Of a stretch of DNA of 64,000 nt, positions 23,962 through 34,423 are shown in pieces. Position 1 is the stretch's first letter. Each line of letters begins with the position of its first letter. The notes under the pieces were generated by a model. That model did not search any database. It saw only the letters and a program-made list of their open reading frames with translations, and was not told the DNA's origin. The stretch spans positions 620,001 through 684,000 of the forward strand of contig OY969912.1 in assembly GCA_963704505.1 (NCBI GenBank). Reading direction: 5' to 3'. Source of the stretch: VRUE01 sp963704505. Lineage in GTDB: Bacteria > Actinomycetota > Thermoleophilia > Solirubrobacterales > 70-9. Made by a program: the position numbers and the translations under genes.

Positions 23962-24266
23962 CCGACGTCGGCGGGGCCGGCTTTGGCGAGGGGATGCTCC
24001 TTCGCCCAGCTGGCGATCGTGCTCGAGCCGGAGATGACTTCGCCGTCGTCGAGGACCAGGATCGGCACCTCGTTGGTGCCGCTCAGCTCCTTCACCTCGG
24101 AGCGATCGTCGTCGCGGCTTCCCCAGGTCCAGGGCATCAGGCGGTAGCCGCCGACCGTCTTGATCTCGAAGTCGAACCCGGCGTCCTTCAGGGCCTTGCC
24201 GGCTTTCGCGCAGGGATGGGCGAAGGCCGGGCCCGTCGTCTTCTGTCCACAGGTGTAGAGGATCAT
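23958..24266 (-). CDS. Glutaredoxin / GST N-terminal-like protein
   Basis: This 102-residue thioredoxin-fold protein starts MILYTCGQKT and holds CAKAGKALKDAGFDFEIKTV and ELSGTNEVPILVLDDGEVISGSSTIASWA. The NEVPILVLDDG cis-Pro strand and the ES/SS-type motif that follows are as in GST N-terminal domains. A Cys near residue 6 and another near residue 19 replace the normal CxxC. Its stop overlaps the convergent P450 stop by four bases, and it starts 24 bases after the purB stop on the same strand. Its function is unknown; thiol transfer is plausible. Confidence 0.75.
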   Translation of the reverse strand: MILYTCGQKTTGPAFAHPCAKAGKALKDAGFDFEIKTVGGYRLMPWTWGSRDDDRSEVKELSGTNEVPILVLDDGEVISGSSTIASWAKEHPLAKAGPADVG

Positions 24267-24290
24267 CGGCGGCGAACCCTACCGTCAGGC

Positions 24291-25574
24291 CTAGTCGCGG
24301 ATTGCTTCGAGCCGCTCGAAGATCTCCGACAAGTGGGTGAGGTAGGCGCCGTAGTCGAAGACCGCGTCGAGGTCGAGTTCGGGAGCGGCCTCGGCGAGCA
24401 GGTCGCGGAACTCGGTGCCGGTGTCCCACGCCCGCTGCGCGTTCTCCTGGACGACGCGGTAGGCGTCGTCGCGGGTCATCCCGGACTCGACCAGCGCGGT
24501 CAGGGCGCGCTGGCTGAAGAGCGCACCGTGGGTCAGCTCGAGGTTCTCCCGCATCCGGCCCTCGTGGACGACCATCCCCTCGGCGACGCCCGCCGCCAGG
24601 CTCTGGATGTAGTCGAGGCCGATGGTCGAGTCGGGCAGGATCACCCGCTCGGCGCCGGAGTGGGAGATGTCGCGCTCATGCCAGAGGGCGATGTTCTCGA
24701 GGCCGGCCTGGGCATAGCCGCGAAGCACGCGGGAGAGGCCGGTGATCCGCTCGGTGCGGATCGGGTTGCGCTTGTGGGGCATCGCCGAGGATCCCTTCTG
24801 GCCGGCGCCGAAGGGCTCCTCGACCTCCCGCACCTCGGTGCGCTGGAGGTTCCGTACCTCGGTGGCAAAACGCTCGAGCCCGCCGCCCGCGATCGCGATC
24901 CGCGAGGTGAGCACCGCGTGCCGATCGCGCGGGATCACCTGGGTGGCGACGTCCTCGCGGCGCAGCCCGAGCCGGTCCATCACCCGCGCCTCGACCGCCG
25001 GCGGCACCGAGGCGTAGGTGCCAACCGCTCCCGAGAGCTTGCCGAAGGCGAGCTGCTCGAAGGCGTTCTCGAGGCGCGCCAGGTTGCGGTCGGCCTCGAA
25101 TGCGAAGCCCGAGAGCCGCAGGCCGAAGGTAGTCGGCTCGGCGTGGACCCCGTGGGTGCGGCCGACGCAGAGCGTGTCGCGATGCTCGAGGGCGCGCTCG
25201 ATCAACGCGTCGCGGAAGGCGCGGGCGCTGGCCAGGAGAACCTCGCCGGCCTGACGCAGTTGCAGGGCCAGGGCGGTGTCGAGGACGTCGGAGGAGGTGA
25301 GGCCGTAGTGGATCCAGCGCCCGTGCTCGCCGACCGAAGCGGCGACCACGTCGACGAAGGCGGCGACGTCATGGTCGGTGACCCGCTCGCGCTCCTCGAC
25401 CGCCTCGACCGTGAAGGCCCCGCTCGCCCGGGCAGCCTGCGCAGCCTCCGCCGGAACCGCCCCCTCCTCCGCCCAGGCCTCCGTAGCCGCCAACTCGACC
25501 TCCAGCCAGCAGGCCATCTTGTTCTCCGAACTCCAGACCTTCCCCATCTCGGGGCGCGTGTAGCGGGGGATCAT
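24291..25574 (-). CDS. purB: Adenylosuccinate lyase
   Basis: PurB removes fumarate from SAICAR and from adenylosuccinate. The 427-residue protein starts MIPRYTRPEMGKVWSSENK. It carries HYGLTSSDVLDTALALQL, GRTHGVHAEPTTFGLR with the catalytic His, and the fumarase-superfamily signature GSSAMPHKRNPIRTERI. The ATG at 25574 is well supported: GGAGGT lies six bases upstream. The longer open frame upstream only translates the family A element. It follows purE and purD on the same strand. Confidence 0.95.
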   Translation of the reverse strand: MIPRYTRPEMGKVWSSENKMACWLEVELAATEAWAEEGAVPAEAAQAARASGAFTVEAVEERERVTDHDVAAFVDVVAASVGEHGRWIHYGLTSSDVLDTALALQLRQAGEVLLASARAFRDALIERALEHRDTLCVGRTHGVHAEPTTFGLRLSGFAFEADRNLARLENAFEQLAFGKLSGAVGTYASVPPAVEARVMDRLGLRREDVATQVIPRDRHAVLTSRIAIAGGGLERFATEVRNLQRTEVREVEEPFGAGQKGSSAMPHKRNPIRTERITGLSRVLRGYAQAGLENIALWHERDISHSGAERVILPDSTIGLDYIQSLAAGVAEGMVVHEGRMRENLELTHGALFSQRALTALVESGMTRDDAYRVVQENAQRAWDTGTEFRDLLAEAAPELDLDAVFDYGAYLTHLSEIFERLEAIRD

Positions 25575-25588
25575 TCGGAGACCTCCGT

Positions 25589-25737
25589 CGGGGGGGTGGT
25601 GTCGGGTGGGGGTGGTGTCGCGCGGTGCGAAGTCTGCGGAGGGCAAGCTCCCGAACTTCGACGCGCTGCCATCCCTCCGCCCGGAGCAGAGCGAAGCGCA
25701 AGCGAGGCCACCCGACATCGGCGACAGGACCCCCCCG
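25589..25737 (-). repeat. Family A palindromic element, long copy A3, in the purE-purB gap
   Basis: The outer arms CGGGGGGGT (25589-25597) and ACCCCCCCG (25729-25737) pair perfectly. TGTCGGGTGG (25600-25609) pairs perfectly with 25708-25717. The linker gcgacagg (25721-25728) is identical to copies A1 and A2, and ggtgt follows the left arm as in those copies. The loop is longer and holds a further GCGGAGGG/CCCTCCGC stem. It fills nearly the whole 172-base gap and ends just short of the purB ribosome-binding site. Confidence 0.75.
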
Positions 25738-25746
25738 TCAGGCGCT

Positions 25747-26265
25747 TCATGCGTTGATGATCCTCGCTGCCAGAACCCCCGCATTTTTTGCTCCGTCGAT
25801 CGCCACGCAGGCGACCGGGATCCCCGGGGGCATCTGGACCGCCGAGAGCAGCGCGTCGAGTCCGCCGAGGCTCTTGCCGAGGATCGGCACCCCGATCACC
25901 GGCAGGTCGGTGTGCGCCGCTGCCACGCCCGGCAGGGCCGCCGACATGCCGGCCCCCGCGATGATCACCCTGAGGCCTCGCATCCTCGCGTTCTGGCAGT
26001 ACTCGCGCACCATCTCCGGGTCGCGGTGGGCGCTCATCACCCGAACCTCGTAACGGATGCCGGCGTCATGGAGCGCCGCCCCGGCGGGCTGCATCTTCGG
26101 CTTGTCGTTTTTCGAGCCCATGATGATGCCGACGATCGGCTCATCGACGTCGATTTCGTCGAAGGCCTCCTCCACGGCGGGCATCGTCGTCGGCTGCACG
26201 GGCAAATCCTCGCCGGCGGGCACGGGGTCCTCGGTCGGCATCGGGTCCTCTGAGATCTCGCTCAT
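25747..26265 (-). CDS. purE: Phosphoribosylaminoimidazole carboxylase, PurE type
   Basis: PurE converts carboxyaminoimidazole (or AIR plus CO2) to CAIR. The 172-residue protein has IVGIIMGSKNDKPKMQPAG and VMSAHRDPEMV with the conserved His. Where class I enzymes have GGAAHLPG it reads AGAGMSAALPGVAAAHTDLP, so the second His is absent. A 44-residue acidic, Pro-rich extension precedes the conserved core if ATG 26265 is used; a later Met (MPAVEEAF) is possible. purK is not seen in the window. It lies 16 bases downstream of purD, which suggests cotranscription. Confidence 0.9.
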   Translation of the reverse strand: MSEISEDPMPTEDPVPAGEDLPVQPTTMPAVEEAFDEIDVDEPIVGIIMGSKNDKPKMQPAGAALHDAGIRYEVRVMSAHRDPEMVREYCQNARMRGLRVIIAGAGMSAALPGVAAAHTDLPVIGVPILGKSLGGLDALLSAVQMPPGIPVACVAIDGAKNAGVLAARIINA

Positions 26266-26281
26266 CTGGTCCTCTCTCGGG

Positions 26282-27556
26282 TCAACTGGGTACGTGCTCG
26301 GCAGCGCGGGCGGCGATGTCGGTCCTGATCTGCATCCCCTCGAAATCGATCCGCGCGGCCGCATCGTACGCACGATCGCGTGCCTCGGCCGGCGTCCCCC
26401 CGAGGGCCGTGACGTTGAGCACCCGGCCGCCGGCGGTGACGATCTCGCCGTCGCGCTCGGCGGTGCCCGCGTGGGTGATCTCGGCGAGCCCGCCCGCCCG
26501 CTCGAGCCCATGGATCACGTCGCCCTTCGATGAGCTCTCCGGGTAGCCCGCAGAGGCGAGGACGAGGGTCACCGCCCAGTCGTCGCCGAACTCGGCGGCG
26601 GCCCCGACCAGGCCGCCCGGCTCGCGAGCCGCCAGACACAGGTCGACGAGGTCGGAACGCAGGCGGGGCAGCACCGCCTGGGTCTCGGGGTCGCCGAAGC
26701 GGGCGTTGAACTCGAGCACCCGCGGCCCCCCCTCGCCGATCATCAACCCGGCGTAGAGGACGCCATGGAACGGGCGGCCGCGCTCGGCGAGCGCGGCGAG
26801 GACCGGCCTGTGCACCGAATCGACGATCTCCTCGACCTCGGCGGCGCCGAAGCCGGGGACCGGCGAGTAGCTGCCCATGCCGCCGGTATTGGGCCCCAGG
26901 TCGCCGTCGAAGATCCGCTTGTAGTCCTGGGCCGGCGCCAGCGGGATGACGTTCTCGCCGTCGCAGATCGCCAGCAGCGAGAGCTCTTCGCCCTCGAGGA
27001 ACTCCTCGAGCACGACGGTGGTCTGGCCGAAGCGCCGCTCGGTGAAGAAGACGTCGAGCGCCTCGCGCGCCTCGTCCTCGCCGGCGCAGATGATCACGCC
27101 CTTGCCCGCCGCCAGCCCGTCGGCCTTGAGCACCGCCGGAAAGGGGGTGGAGGCGATCCGCTCGAGGGCCTCCTCGCGGCCGCGCAGAAGGACGTGGGCG
27201 GCGGTCGGCACTCCCGCCTCCTCCATCAGCTGCTTGGCGAACGCCTTCGAGCCCTCGAGCTCGGAGGCCGCTGCCGACGGCCCGAAGGCGGGGATGCCGG
27301 CCTCGGCCAGGGCGTCGACGACGCCCGCCACCAGGGCGGCCTCGGGGCCGATCACGACCAGGTCGACGCGCCTCTCGCCGGCCGCCGCGACGATCGCGCC
27401 GACGTCGTCGACGGCGATGTCCGGCAGGCACTCGGCGTCGGCGGCAATCCCCGCATTTCCGGGCGCGCAAAGCAGCTCGGGCGAGTGGGCGGAGCGGGCG
27501 AGGGCGCGGATGATCGCGTGCTCGCGGCCGCCGCCGCCGATGACGAGGACGCGCAA
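26282..27556 (-). CDS. purD: Phosphoribosylamine-glycine ligase
   Basis: PurD joins phosphoribosylamine and glycine with ATP (GAR synthetase). The 424-residue ATP-grasp protein starts MRVLVIGGGGREHAIIRALARS and contains VVIGPEAALVAGVVDAL, FPAVLKADGLAAGKGVIIC, VVLEEFLEGEELSLLAICDG, DYKRIFDGDLGPNTGGMGSYSP and VLEFNARFGDPETQAVLPRL. The length is normal. It lies between the GYD-protein gene and purE on the same strand. Confidence 0.95.
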   Translation of the reverse strand: MRVLVIGGGGREHAIIRALARSAHSPELLCAPGNAGIAADAECLPDIAVDDVGAIVAAAGERRVDLVVIGPEAALVAGVVDALAEAGIPAFGPSAAASELEGSKAFAKQLMEEAGVPTAAHVLLRGREEALERIASTPFPAVLKADGLAAGKGVIICAGEDEAREALDVFFTERRFGQTTVVLEEFLEGEELSLLAICDGENVIPLAPAQDYKRIFDGDLGPNTGGMGSYSPVPGFGAAEVEEIVDSVHRPVLAALAERGRPFHGVLYAGLMIGEGGPRVLEFNARFGDPETQAVLPRLRSDLVDLCLAAREPGGLVGAAAEFGDDWAVTLVLASAGYPESSSKGDVIHGLERAGGLAEITHAGTAERDGEIVTAGGRVLNVTALGGTPAEARDRAYDAAARIDFEGMQIRTDIAARAAEHVPS

Positions 27557-27566
27557 GGCGGTGTCG

Positions 27567-27848
27567 CTAGATCGAGGCGGCGAGGTCGCCGGCCGGGATC
27601 GCGGTGAGCGTCTGGCTGGTCATCGTCCCGCGTGAGCCGAGCTCGACCGAGATCTTCGCCATCGTCCGCTCGTCGGGTGCCTCGACCACGGTGACGAAGT
27701 CGTACTGGCCGAGGGTCGCGTACTGCGCGACGACCTTGGCGCCGATCTGCTCGACCTCGTTGTTGACCTCGGCGACCCTGCCGGGGTTGTTCTTGAGCGT
27801 GCGCACGCCCTCGGGCGTCAGGTTGGTCAGCATCACGTACGTCGGCAT
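27567..27848 (-). CDS. GYD-domain protein
   Basis: This 93-residue protein reads MPTYVMLTNLTPEGVRTLKNNPGR, then QIGAKVVAQYATLGQYDFVTVVEAPDERTMAKISVELGSRGTMTSQTLTAI, which fits the GYD family of small ferredoxin-like alpha/beta proteins over its full length. The GYD signature is GQYD here. The molecular role of the family is unknown. It is ten bases upstream of purD and on the same strand, so it may head that transcript. The ATG at 27848 has GAGGTCTGATG context with a good ribosome-binding sequence. Confidence 0.82.
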   Translation of the reverse strand: MPTYVMLTNLTPEGVRTLKNNPGRVAEVNNEVEQIGAKVVAQYATLGQYDFVTVVEAPDERTMAKISVELGSRGTMTSQTLTAIPAGDLAASI

Positions 27849-27895
27849 CAGACCTCCTCGTTTCGGACCGGAGATGCCTACGTTAGTAGCACGCC

Positions 27896-27975
27896 AGGGG
27901 TGTGGGGTTTCCGATTTCGGGAACTTGTGAGCCCCGCCAGGGGCGGGTTCCCGAAAGGGGAAGCCCCGCACCCCC
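27896..27975 (-). terminator. Large three-tier hairpin after the transglycosylase gene
   Basis: The 126-base gap holds nested inverted repeats. An outer G-rich arm at 27896-27912 pairs with 27957-27975 using several G-T pairs. TTTCGGGAAC (27915-27924) pairs perfectly with GTTCCCGAAA (27947-27956), and CCCGCC/GGCGGG encloses a three-base loop. It begins at the stop codon of the transglycosylase gene and probably ends that transcript; it could also be a single copy of another repeat family. Confidence 0.5.
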
Positions 27976-29726
27976 TATTCGTCGTAGCCGACGTGGACGT
28001 GATCGCAGTGGTCGGGAAGCGCGAAGGCTTCGCCGGGACCGTCGACGTCGAAGCAGTAGATGAGCTCGGTGGGGTGCGCCGGGGGCGGCAGGTAGGCGAG
28101 CGTCCGGGCCAGGTTGGCGCAGGGCGCGTCCGGCGCCGTGTCGGTGCAGGAGACGCCGTCGACCGAGGCGATGTCCATCGCCCGGCCGAAGAAGTGGTTG
28201 GAGACGTTGCCGCTGGTCGTCGTTTCCGAGTGGTCGGAGCGCAGCGCCGAGATCGTCAATTCATGTTCCTGGGTGATCGCGCCGATCAGCCCGACGATCC
28301 GCGGGTCGATCGCGCCGGTGGTCAGGTCCTGAAGCTCGAGGCTGTTGGAGAGGGTGAGGTTGGACCAGTTGATCGTCGCGCCGCTCGCGCCGGGCATCGT
28401 CACGGCCCATTCGACCGCGCTCATCGCGCAGGACCCTTCGACTTCTTCGGCATCGGCGAGCACCGACTGCACGTACCACTGAGCCTGGTTGTGGGTGAAG
28501 ATTCCGGCGCGGATGCTTCCTCGCGCCCAGATCATCCGCGCCAGGGTCGCGGCGGAGTCGTCGATGTCGGCGTGGCGGATGTGGCCGTCTTCGTCGCCGT
28601 CGACCGCGAAGGTCAGCCACTCGGTCGAGTCGAGGCCCAGAGGCCCGTAGCGGTGCAGCGCCTTCTTGCCCATGCCCTTGCCGAAGTTCGACTCGAGGCG
28701 GGCGACGGCGGCAAGCGCCCAGACCCCGCGTTTGCCGAGTTCGTAGCGGGCGGCGGCGGTCTCGAAGGCGGTCATGTAGGCGGGCGGGATCCGGTCTTTC
28801 CAGTCATCGGCCGGCTTGCAGGTGAGCACCTGGAGCTGGGGGGTCAGCGAGAATTCCCCGCCGACCTGGGCACCGGCGATGCCCGCGTAACAGGCGGCGT
28901 TGGCGAGGACCTCCTCGACGTACCAGTCGGCGTGGTTGTAGGAGTAGATCGCGTTGTAGGTGTCGGCGGGCATGCCGGCGGCGCTCAGGTAGCGGGCCGC
29001 GGCGAAGATCGCGTCTTCGGGGTTGTAGGGGTCGCGGACCCCGTCTCCGTTGGCGTCGACTCCATACATTTCCCAGGTCGAGGGGATGAACTGCATCCAG
29101 CCCTGGGCGCCCGCCGAGGAGATGTTGAGGTTGGTCCCGAAGGCGGTCTCGATCTCGTTGATGCCGGCCAGGACCGCGGGACCCTGCGGGCCGAGCGAGT
29201 AGGTCGAGGCGGCCCGCTGGTAGATCGGGATCAGGATCGGCGGGACCCCGGAGGAGGCACAGCTCGAGCCGGGGATCGAGGGAATTTCGAAGGGTTCGCC
29301 GGAAGGCGGGGCGGCGGGAGCTTCTTCGCCGCCGGATTCGGGCTCGGGCTCACCGGCTTCGGTCGGCGGCGCCTTGACTGTCGGCTTGCCCGCCTTGGTG
29401 CCGCCGGTGCTGCCCGAGCTGCCCGAGCTGCCGCCGGAGGGATGCGAGGGAGCCGTCACCGGCGCTGCCTTGACCGGCGGGGCGGTGAGCGCGGCGCCTT
29501 CTTCGACCGGCTCGGCGGTTTCAGCCGAGACCGGGGTCGGCGCTTCGGTGGTCGGGACGGCCGGAGCGGAAGCGGCGGTGACGGCGCTGGCGGCGGGCGC
29601 CGCGGTCGAGCTGGCGGCCGGCATCTGGGGCTCGGCGGGCCCGGGCAGGCCGGCGGCGAGCGCCGACGTCGCCGCGAGCACGGCGGCGAAAGCTCCCAGC
29701 ACGAATATCTTGCTTAAACGATCCAT
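27975..29726 (-). CDS. Exported multidomain lytic transglycosylase with M15-like C-terminal domain
   Basis: This 583-residue exported cell-wall enzyme has a signal peptide (about residues 1-25) and then a 130-residue Ala/Pro/Thr/Gly-rich linker. A soluble lytic transglycosylase domain follows with the catalytic Glu in LAGINEIETAFGTN, plus SAGAQGWMQFIPSTWEMYG and AIFAAARYLSAAG. A second, diverged transglycosylase-like repeat follows (ARLESNFGKG, YGPLGLDSTEWL, AATLARMIWARG). The C-terminal part has SNHFFGRAMDIASVDG and HCDHVHVGYDE, resembling zinc D-Ala-D-Ala/M15-type peptidases (HxxxGxAxD with a late HVH). The ATG at 29726 shares a base with the stop of the upstream gene (TGATG). Peptidoglycan remodelling is the likely job. 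Confidence 0.82.
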   Translation of the reverse strand: MDRLSKIFVLGAFAAVLAATSALAAGLPGPAEPQMPAASSTAAPAASAVTAASAPAVPTTEAPTPVSAETAEPVEEGAALTAPPVKAAPVTAPSHPSGGSSGSSGSTGGTKAGKPTVKAPPTEAGEPEPESGGEEAPAAPPSGEPFEIPSIPGSSCASSGVPPILIPIYQRAASTYSLGPQGPAVLAGINEIETAFGTNLNISSAGAQGWMQFIPSTWEMYGVDANGDGVRDPYNPEDAIFAAARYLSAAGMPADTYNAIYSYNHADWYVEEVLANAACYAGIAGAQVGGEFSLTPQLQVLTCKPADDWKDRIPPAYMTAFETAAARYELGKRGVWALAAVARLESNFGKGMGKKALHRYGPLGLDSTEWLTFAVDGDEDGHIRHADIDDSAATLARMIWARGSIRAGIFTHNQAQWYVQSVLADAEEVEGSCAMSAVEWAVTMPGASGATINWSNLTLSNSLELQDLTTGAIDPRIVGLIGAITQEHELTISALRSDHSETTTSGNVSNHFFGRAMDIASVDGVSCTDTAPDAPCANLARTLAYLPPPAHPTELIYCFDVDGPGEAFALPDHCDHVHVGYDE

Positions 29727-30631
29727 CAACCCTGCACGTCGGTGAGAAGCCACCGTCCCTTGAGCCTCTGCATCTCCACTTTCAGCTCGCTCGTGACTCC
29801 GACGCGCAAAAGGGAGATGCTCAGATTGTAGGTGTCACCCTGTTTTGGGCCCGAAACGATGTTCAGGACCTTGGCCTGGGGGACCTTGACGTTGGCCGGC
29901 AGGCGGGGCGGGCGCTTGAGCAGCGCCTGCTCGAGGTCGGGGGCCGTCGTCTGCGCGAAGACCTTCTTCACCTGGGCGTCGGTGCGGCCGGTCTCGTAGA
30001 GGACGAAGGCGCCGGCGAACTGGCGGGCGACCTCGATCGCCTGCGGCCCCGCGGTCGCCGAGCTGCCCGTTGCGGCTGTCGCGGACTGCGGGCTGACAGC
30101 GGCGCCTTCGACGGCCTTGGCCTTGGCCGCGGCTTCCGAGCGCGCGGACTGCGGCACGCCGCCGCCGGACTCCTGGCTGAATTCGGGCTGCGCGCCGTGG
30201 AGGATGGGACCGGTCGGTTCGGAGGGCTTCACGGCAGCATGGGGGGCGTTCGCGGTCGCGGGTGAATCCACCGGTGGTGAGATCGCGACCCGCGTCGCCG
30301 CCGGCGAGTTGCCGTCGCTCGATCCTCCGGAGAGGAGGACGCCGCCGGTCACGGCGGCGGCGGCGAGAAGGACGACGGCGGCCAGAGCGGCGGCGCGCAC
30401 CGGGTTGCTCCAGCCGTCGGTCTCGTCGCGAATCGGGACGACGACTCGATCGTGAAGGACGGAACTGCTCCGCTGGTAGGACGACCTGACCGCGCCGCCG
30501 ACGGCGTGGAAGGCGTCGGATGCGCCGAGCACGACCCTGTCCTCGACGGCCATCGCGGCGTTGGCGATCGAAGAGCGCAGGTGCGTTCCACCGGCCGGGT
30601 TGCGCGGCTTGCGTCTACGGAGTGTCGCCAT
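29726..30631 (-). CDS. Single-pass membrane protein of unknown function, coupled to the transglycosylase
   Basis: This 301-residue protein has a basic cytoplasmic N-terminus (RRRKPRNPAGG), one transmembrane helix (AAALAAVVLLAAAAVTGGVL, about residues 80-105) and a 100-residue Ala/Ser/Pro-rich spacer. It ends in a folded extracytoplasmic domain of about 100 residues (IEVARQFAGAFVLYETGRTD, LEQALLKRPPRLPANV, DTYNLSISLLRVGVTSELKV). The domain resembles SnoaL/NTF2-like accessory domains only loosely; the family is not recognised. Its stop overlaps the transglycosylase start, so the two are probably partners at the cell wall. Confidence 0.75.
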   Translation of the reverse strand: MATLRRRKPRNPAGGTHLRSSIANAAMAVEDRVVLGASDAFHAVGGAVRSSYQRSSSVLHDRVVVPIRDETDGWSNPVRAAALAAVVLLAAAAVTGGVLLSGGSSDGNSPAATRVAISPPVDSPATANAPHAAVKPSEPTGPILHGAQPEFSQESGGGVPQSARSEAAAKAKAVEGAAVSPQSATAATGSSATAGPQAIEVARQFAGAFVLYETGRTDAQVKKVFAQTTAPDLEQALLKRPPRLPANVKVPQAKVLNIVSGPKQGDTYNLSISLLRVGVTSELKVEMQRLKGRWLLTDVQG

Positions 30632-30756
30632 TGTCGAGAAGGTTAGGGAGATCGATAGTGAATTTCGGCTTCAGACGCCGATTCCTGCGCTTTTGGACCA
30701 TGCTTCCCAAATCGCAATATCAGCGAATCGCCGCCCCTACCTAGGTAACAGCCCTG

Positions 30757-33327
<2,571 letters not shown>

Positions 33328-33379
33328 GCCTGGCCGATTCTATGAGTCACCCTGGCGCGCGAGCTACCCTGCCCGTCAG

Positions 33380-34423
33380 ATGTCGGTCAAACGTTCCCTT
33401 TTTCCGATCCTCGCGGTCGTTTTCTCCGCCCTGCTCCCGGCCGCCGCCGGGGCGGCGCCGATCACGATCGGCCAGGTGGCACCGGCACCGCCGCCGTTCG
33501 CCTGCGGCGCCAATGCAATCGAGCAGTTCCAGATCAAGGTGAGTGCCGGGCCCGGCTACGAAGTGCCGGCGGGCTACACGACCCTCGTCTCCTGGAGCAC
33601 CTACTCGAGCCTCGGCTCATTCGAGGAATTCACCCTTCGTCTGTATGACCGGCAATCGGCGACCGACTACGTCGTCGAGCGCGAGGACGGCCCCCGGCTC
33701 CTCGAGTACAGCTCGCTCAACACCTTCAAGGCGGACGTACCGGTCAGCCACGGCGACATCATCGGCATCGAGGAGCCGAACGGTGTGGCCGAACCAAACG
33801 CATGTGTCGTCAACACCCCCAACGAAGGCGACGAATACGCCAACGCCGAAGCCGTCGGGGTACACGCGACCGGTACGTATTCGACCCTCCACAAAGGCCG
33901 GGTGAACGTCAGCGCCGTGCTCGAGAAGCCGCCGGGCCTGACCCTGATCAGCCCCGCCTCGGGAGCGGTCACCGGCGGCACCACGGTGACGCTCGCCGGG
34001 CATGACCTGACCGGGACCGAAGAAGTCCGGTTCGGGGCGGCACAGGCCCAGTTCAAAGTCGTCTCCGACGAACAGATCGATGCGACGGCACCGGCCGCTG
34101 CCGCGCCCGGCCCGGTCGATGTGACCGCCACGACGGCTGCCGGAACCACGCCGAAGGTCGCCGGCGGCACCTTCACCTACACCCGCGCCAGCTCTGGAGA
34201 TTCGCCGGGACCAATGCCCACCGGCATCAGCCACTGTGTCGTCCCGAAGCTCAAGGGCAAGAAGCTGAAAGCGGTCCGCAAGGCCCTGACCAAGGCCGAT
34301 TGCAAGCTCGGCAAGGTCAGCGGCCCAAAGGGCAAACGGGCGACGGTGAAGAAGCAGGGCTCGAAGGCCGGGACCCGACTGCCGGCGGGCAGCAAGGTCA
34401 CGGTAAAGCTCGCCTCCGCCTAG
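33380..34423 (+). CDS. Exported protein with IPT/TIG domain and PASTA-like C-terminus
   Basis: This 347-residue protein has a signal peptide (MSVKRSLFPILAVVFSALLPAAAGA) and then a beta-rich domain of about 160 residues of unknown type. An IPT/TIG immunoglobulin-like domain follows (LTLISPASGAVTGGTTVTLAGHDLTGTEEVRFGAAQA). The last 60 residues resemble a PASTA domain (CVVPKLKGKKLKAVRKALTKADCKLGKV, then RLPAGSKVTVKLA) and are lysine-rich. The start peptide MxVKRSL is shared with the exported protein at 11214. Its end overlaps the convergent permease gene by four bases. A cell-surface binding role is inferred. Confidence 0.78.
   Translation: MSVKRSLFPILAVVFSALLPAAAGAAPITIGQVAPAPPPFACGANAIEQFQIKVSAGPGYEVPAGYTTLVSWSTYSSLGSFEEFTLRLYDRQSATDYVVEREDGPRLLEYSSLNTFKADVPVSHGDIIGIEEPNGVAEPNACVVNTPNEGDEYANAEAVGVHATGTYSTLHKGRVNVSAVLEKPPGLTLISPASGAVTGGTTVTLAGHDLTGTEEVRFGAAQAQFKVVSDEQIDATAPAAAAPGPVDVTATTAAGTTPKVAGGTFTYTRASSGDSPGPMPTGISHCVVPKLKGKKLKAVRKALTKADCKLGKVSGPKGKRATVKKQGSKAGTRLPAGSKVTVKLASA

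Noticed and set aside
25575..25784. Upstream extension of PurB
   Set aside because: It translates the family A hairpin; the real ATG at 25574 has a strong ribosome-binding site and matches the PurB N-terminus.
33328..33379. HspR HAIR site upstream of clpB
   Set aside because: Only a partial ACTCAT half-site is present; the second half at the right spacing is absent.
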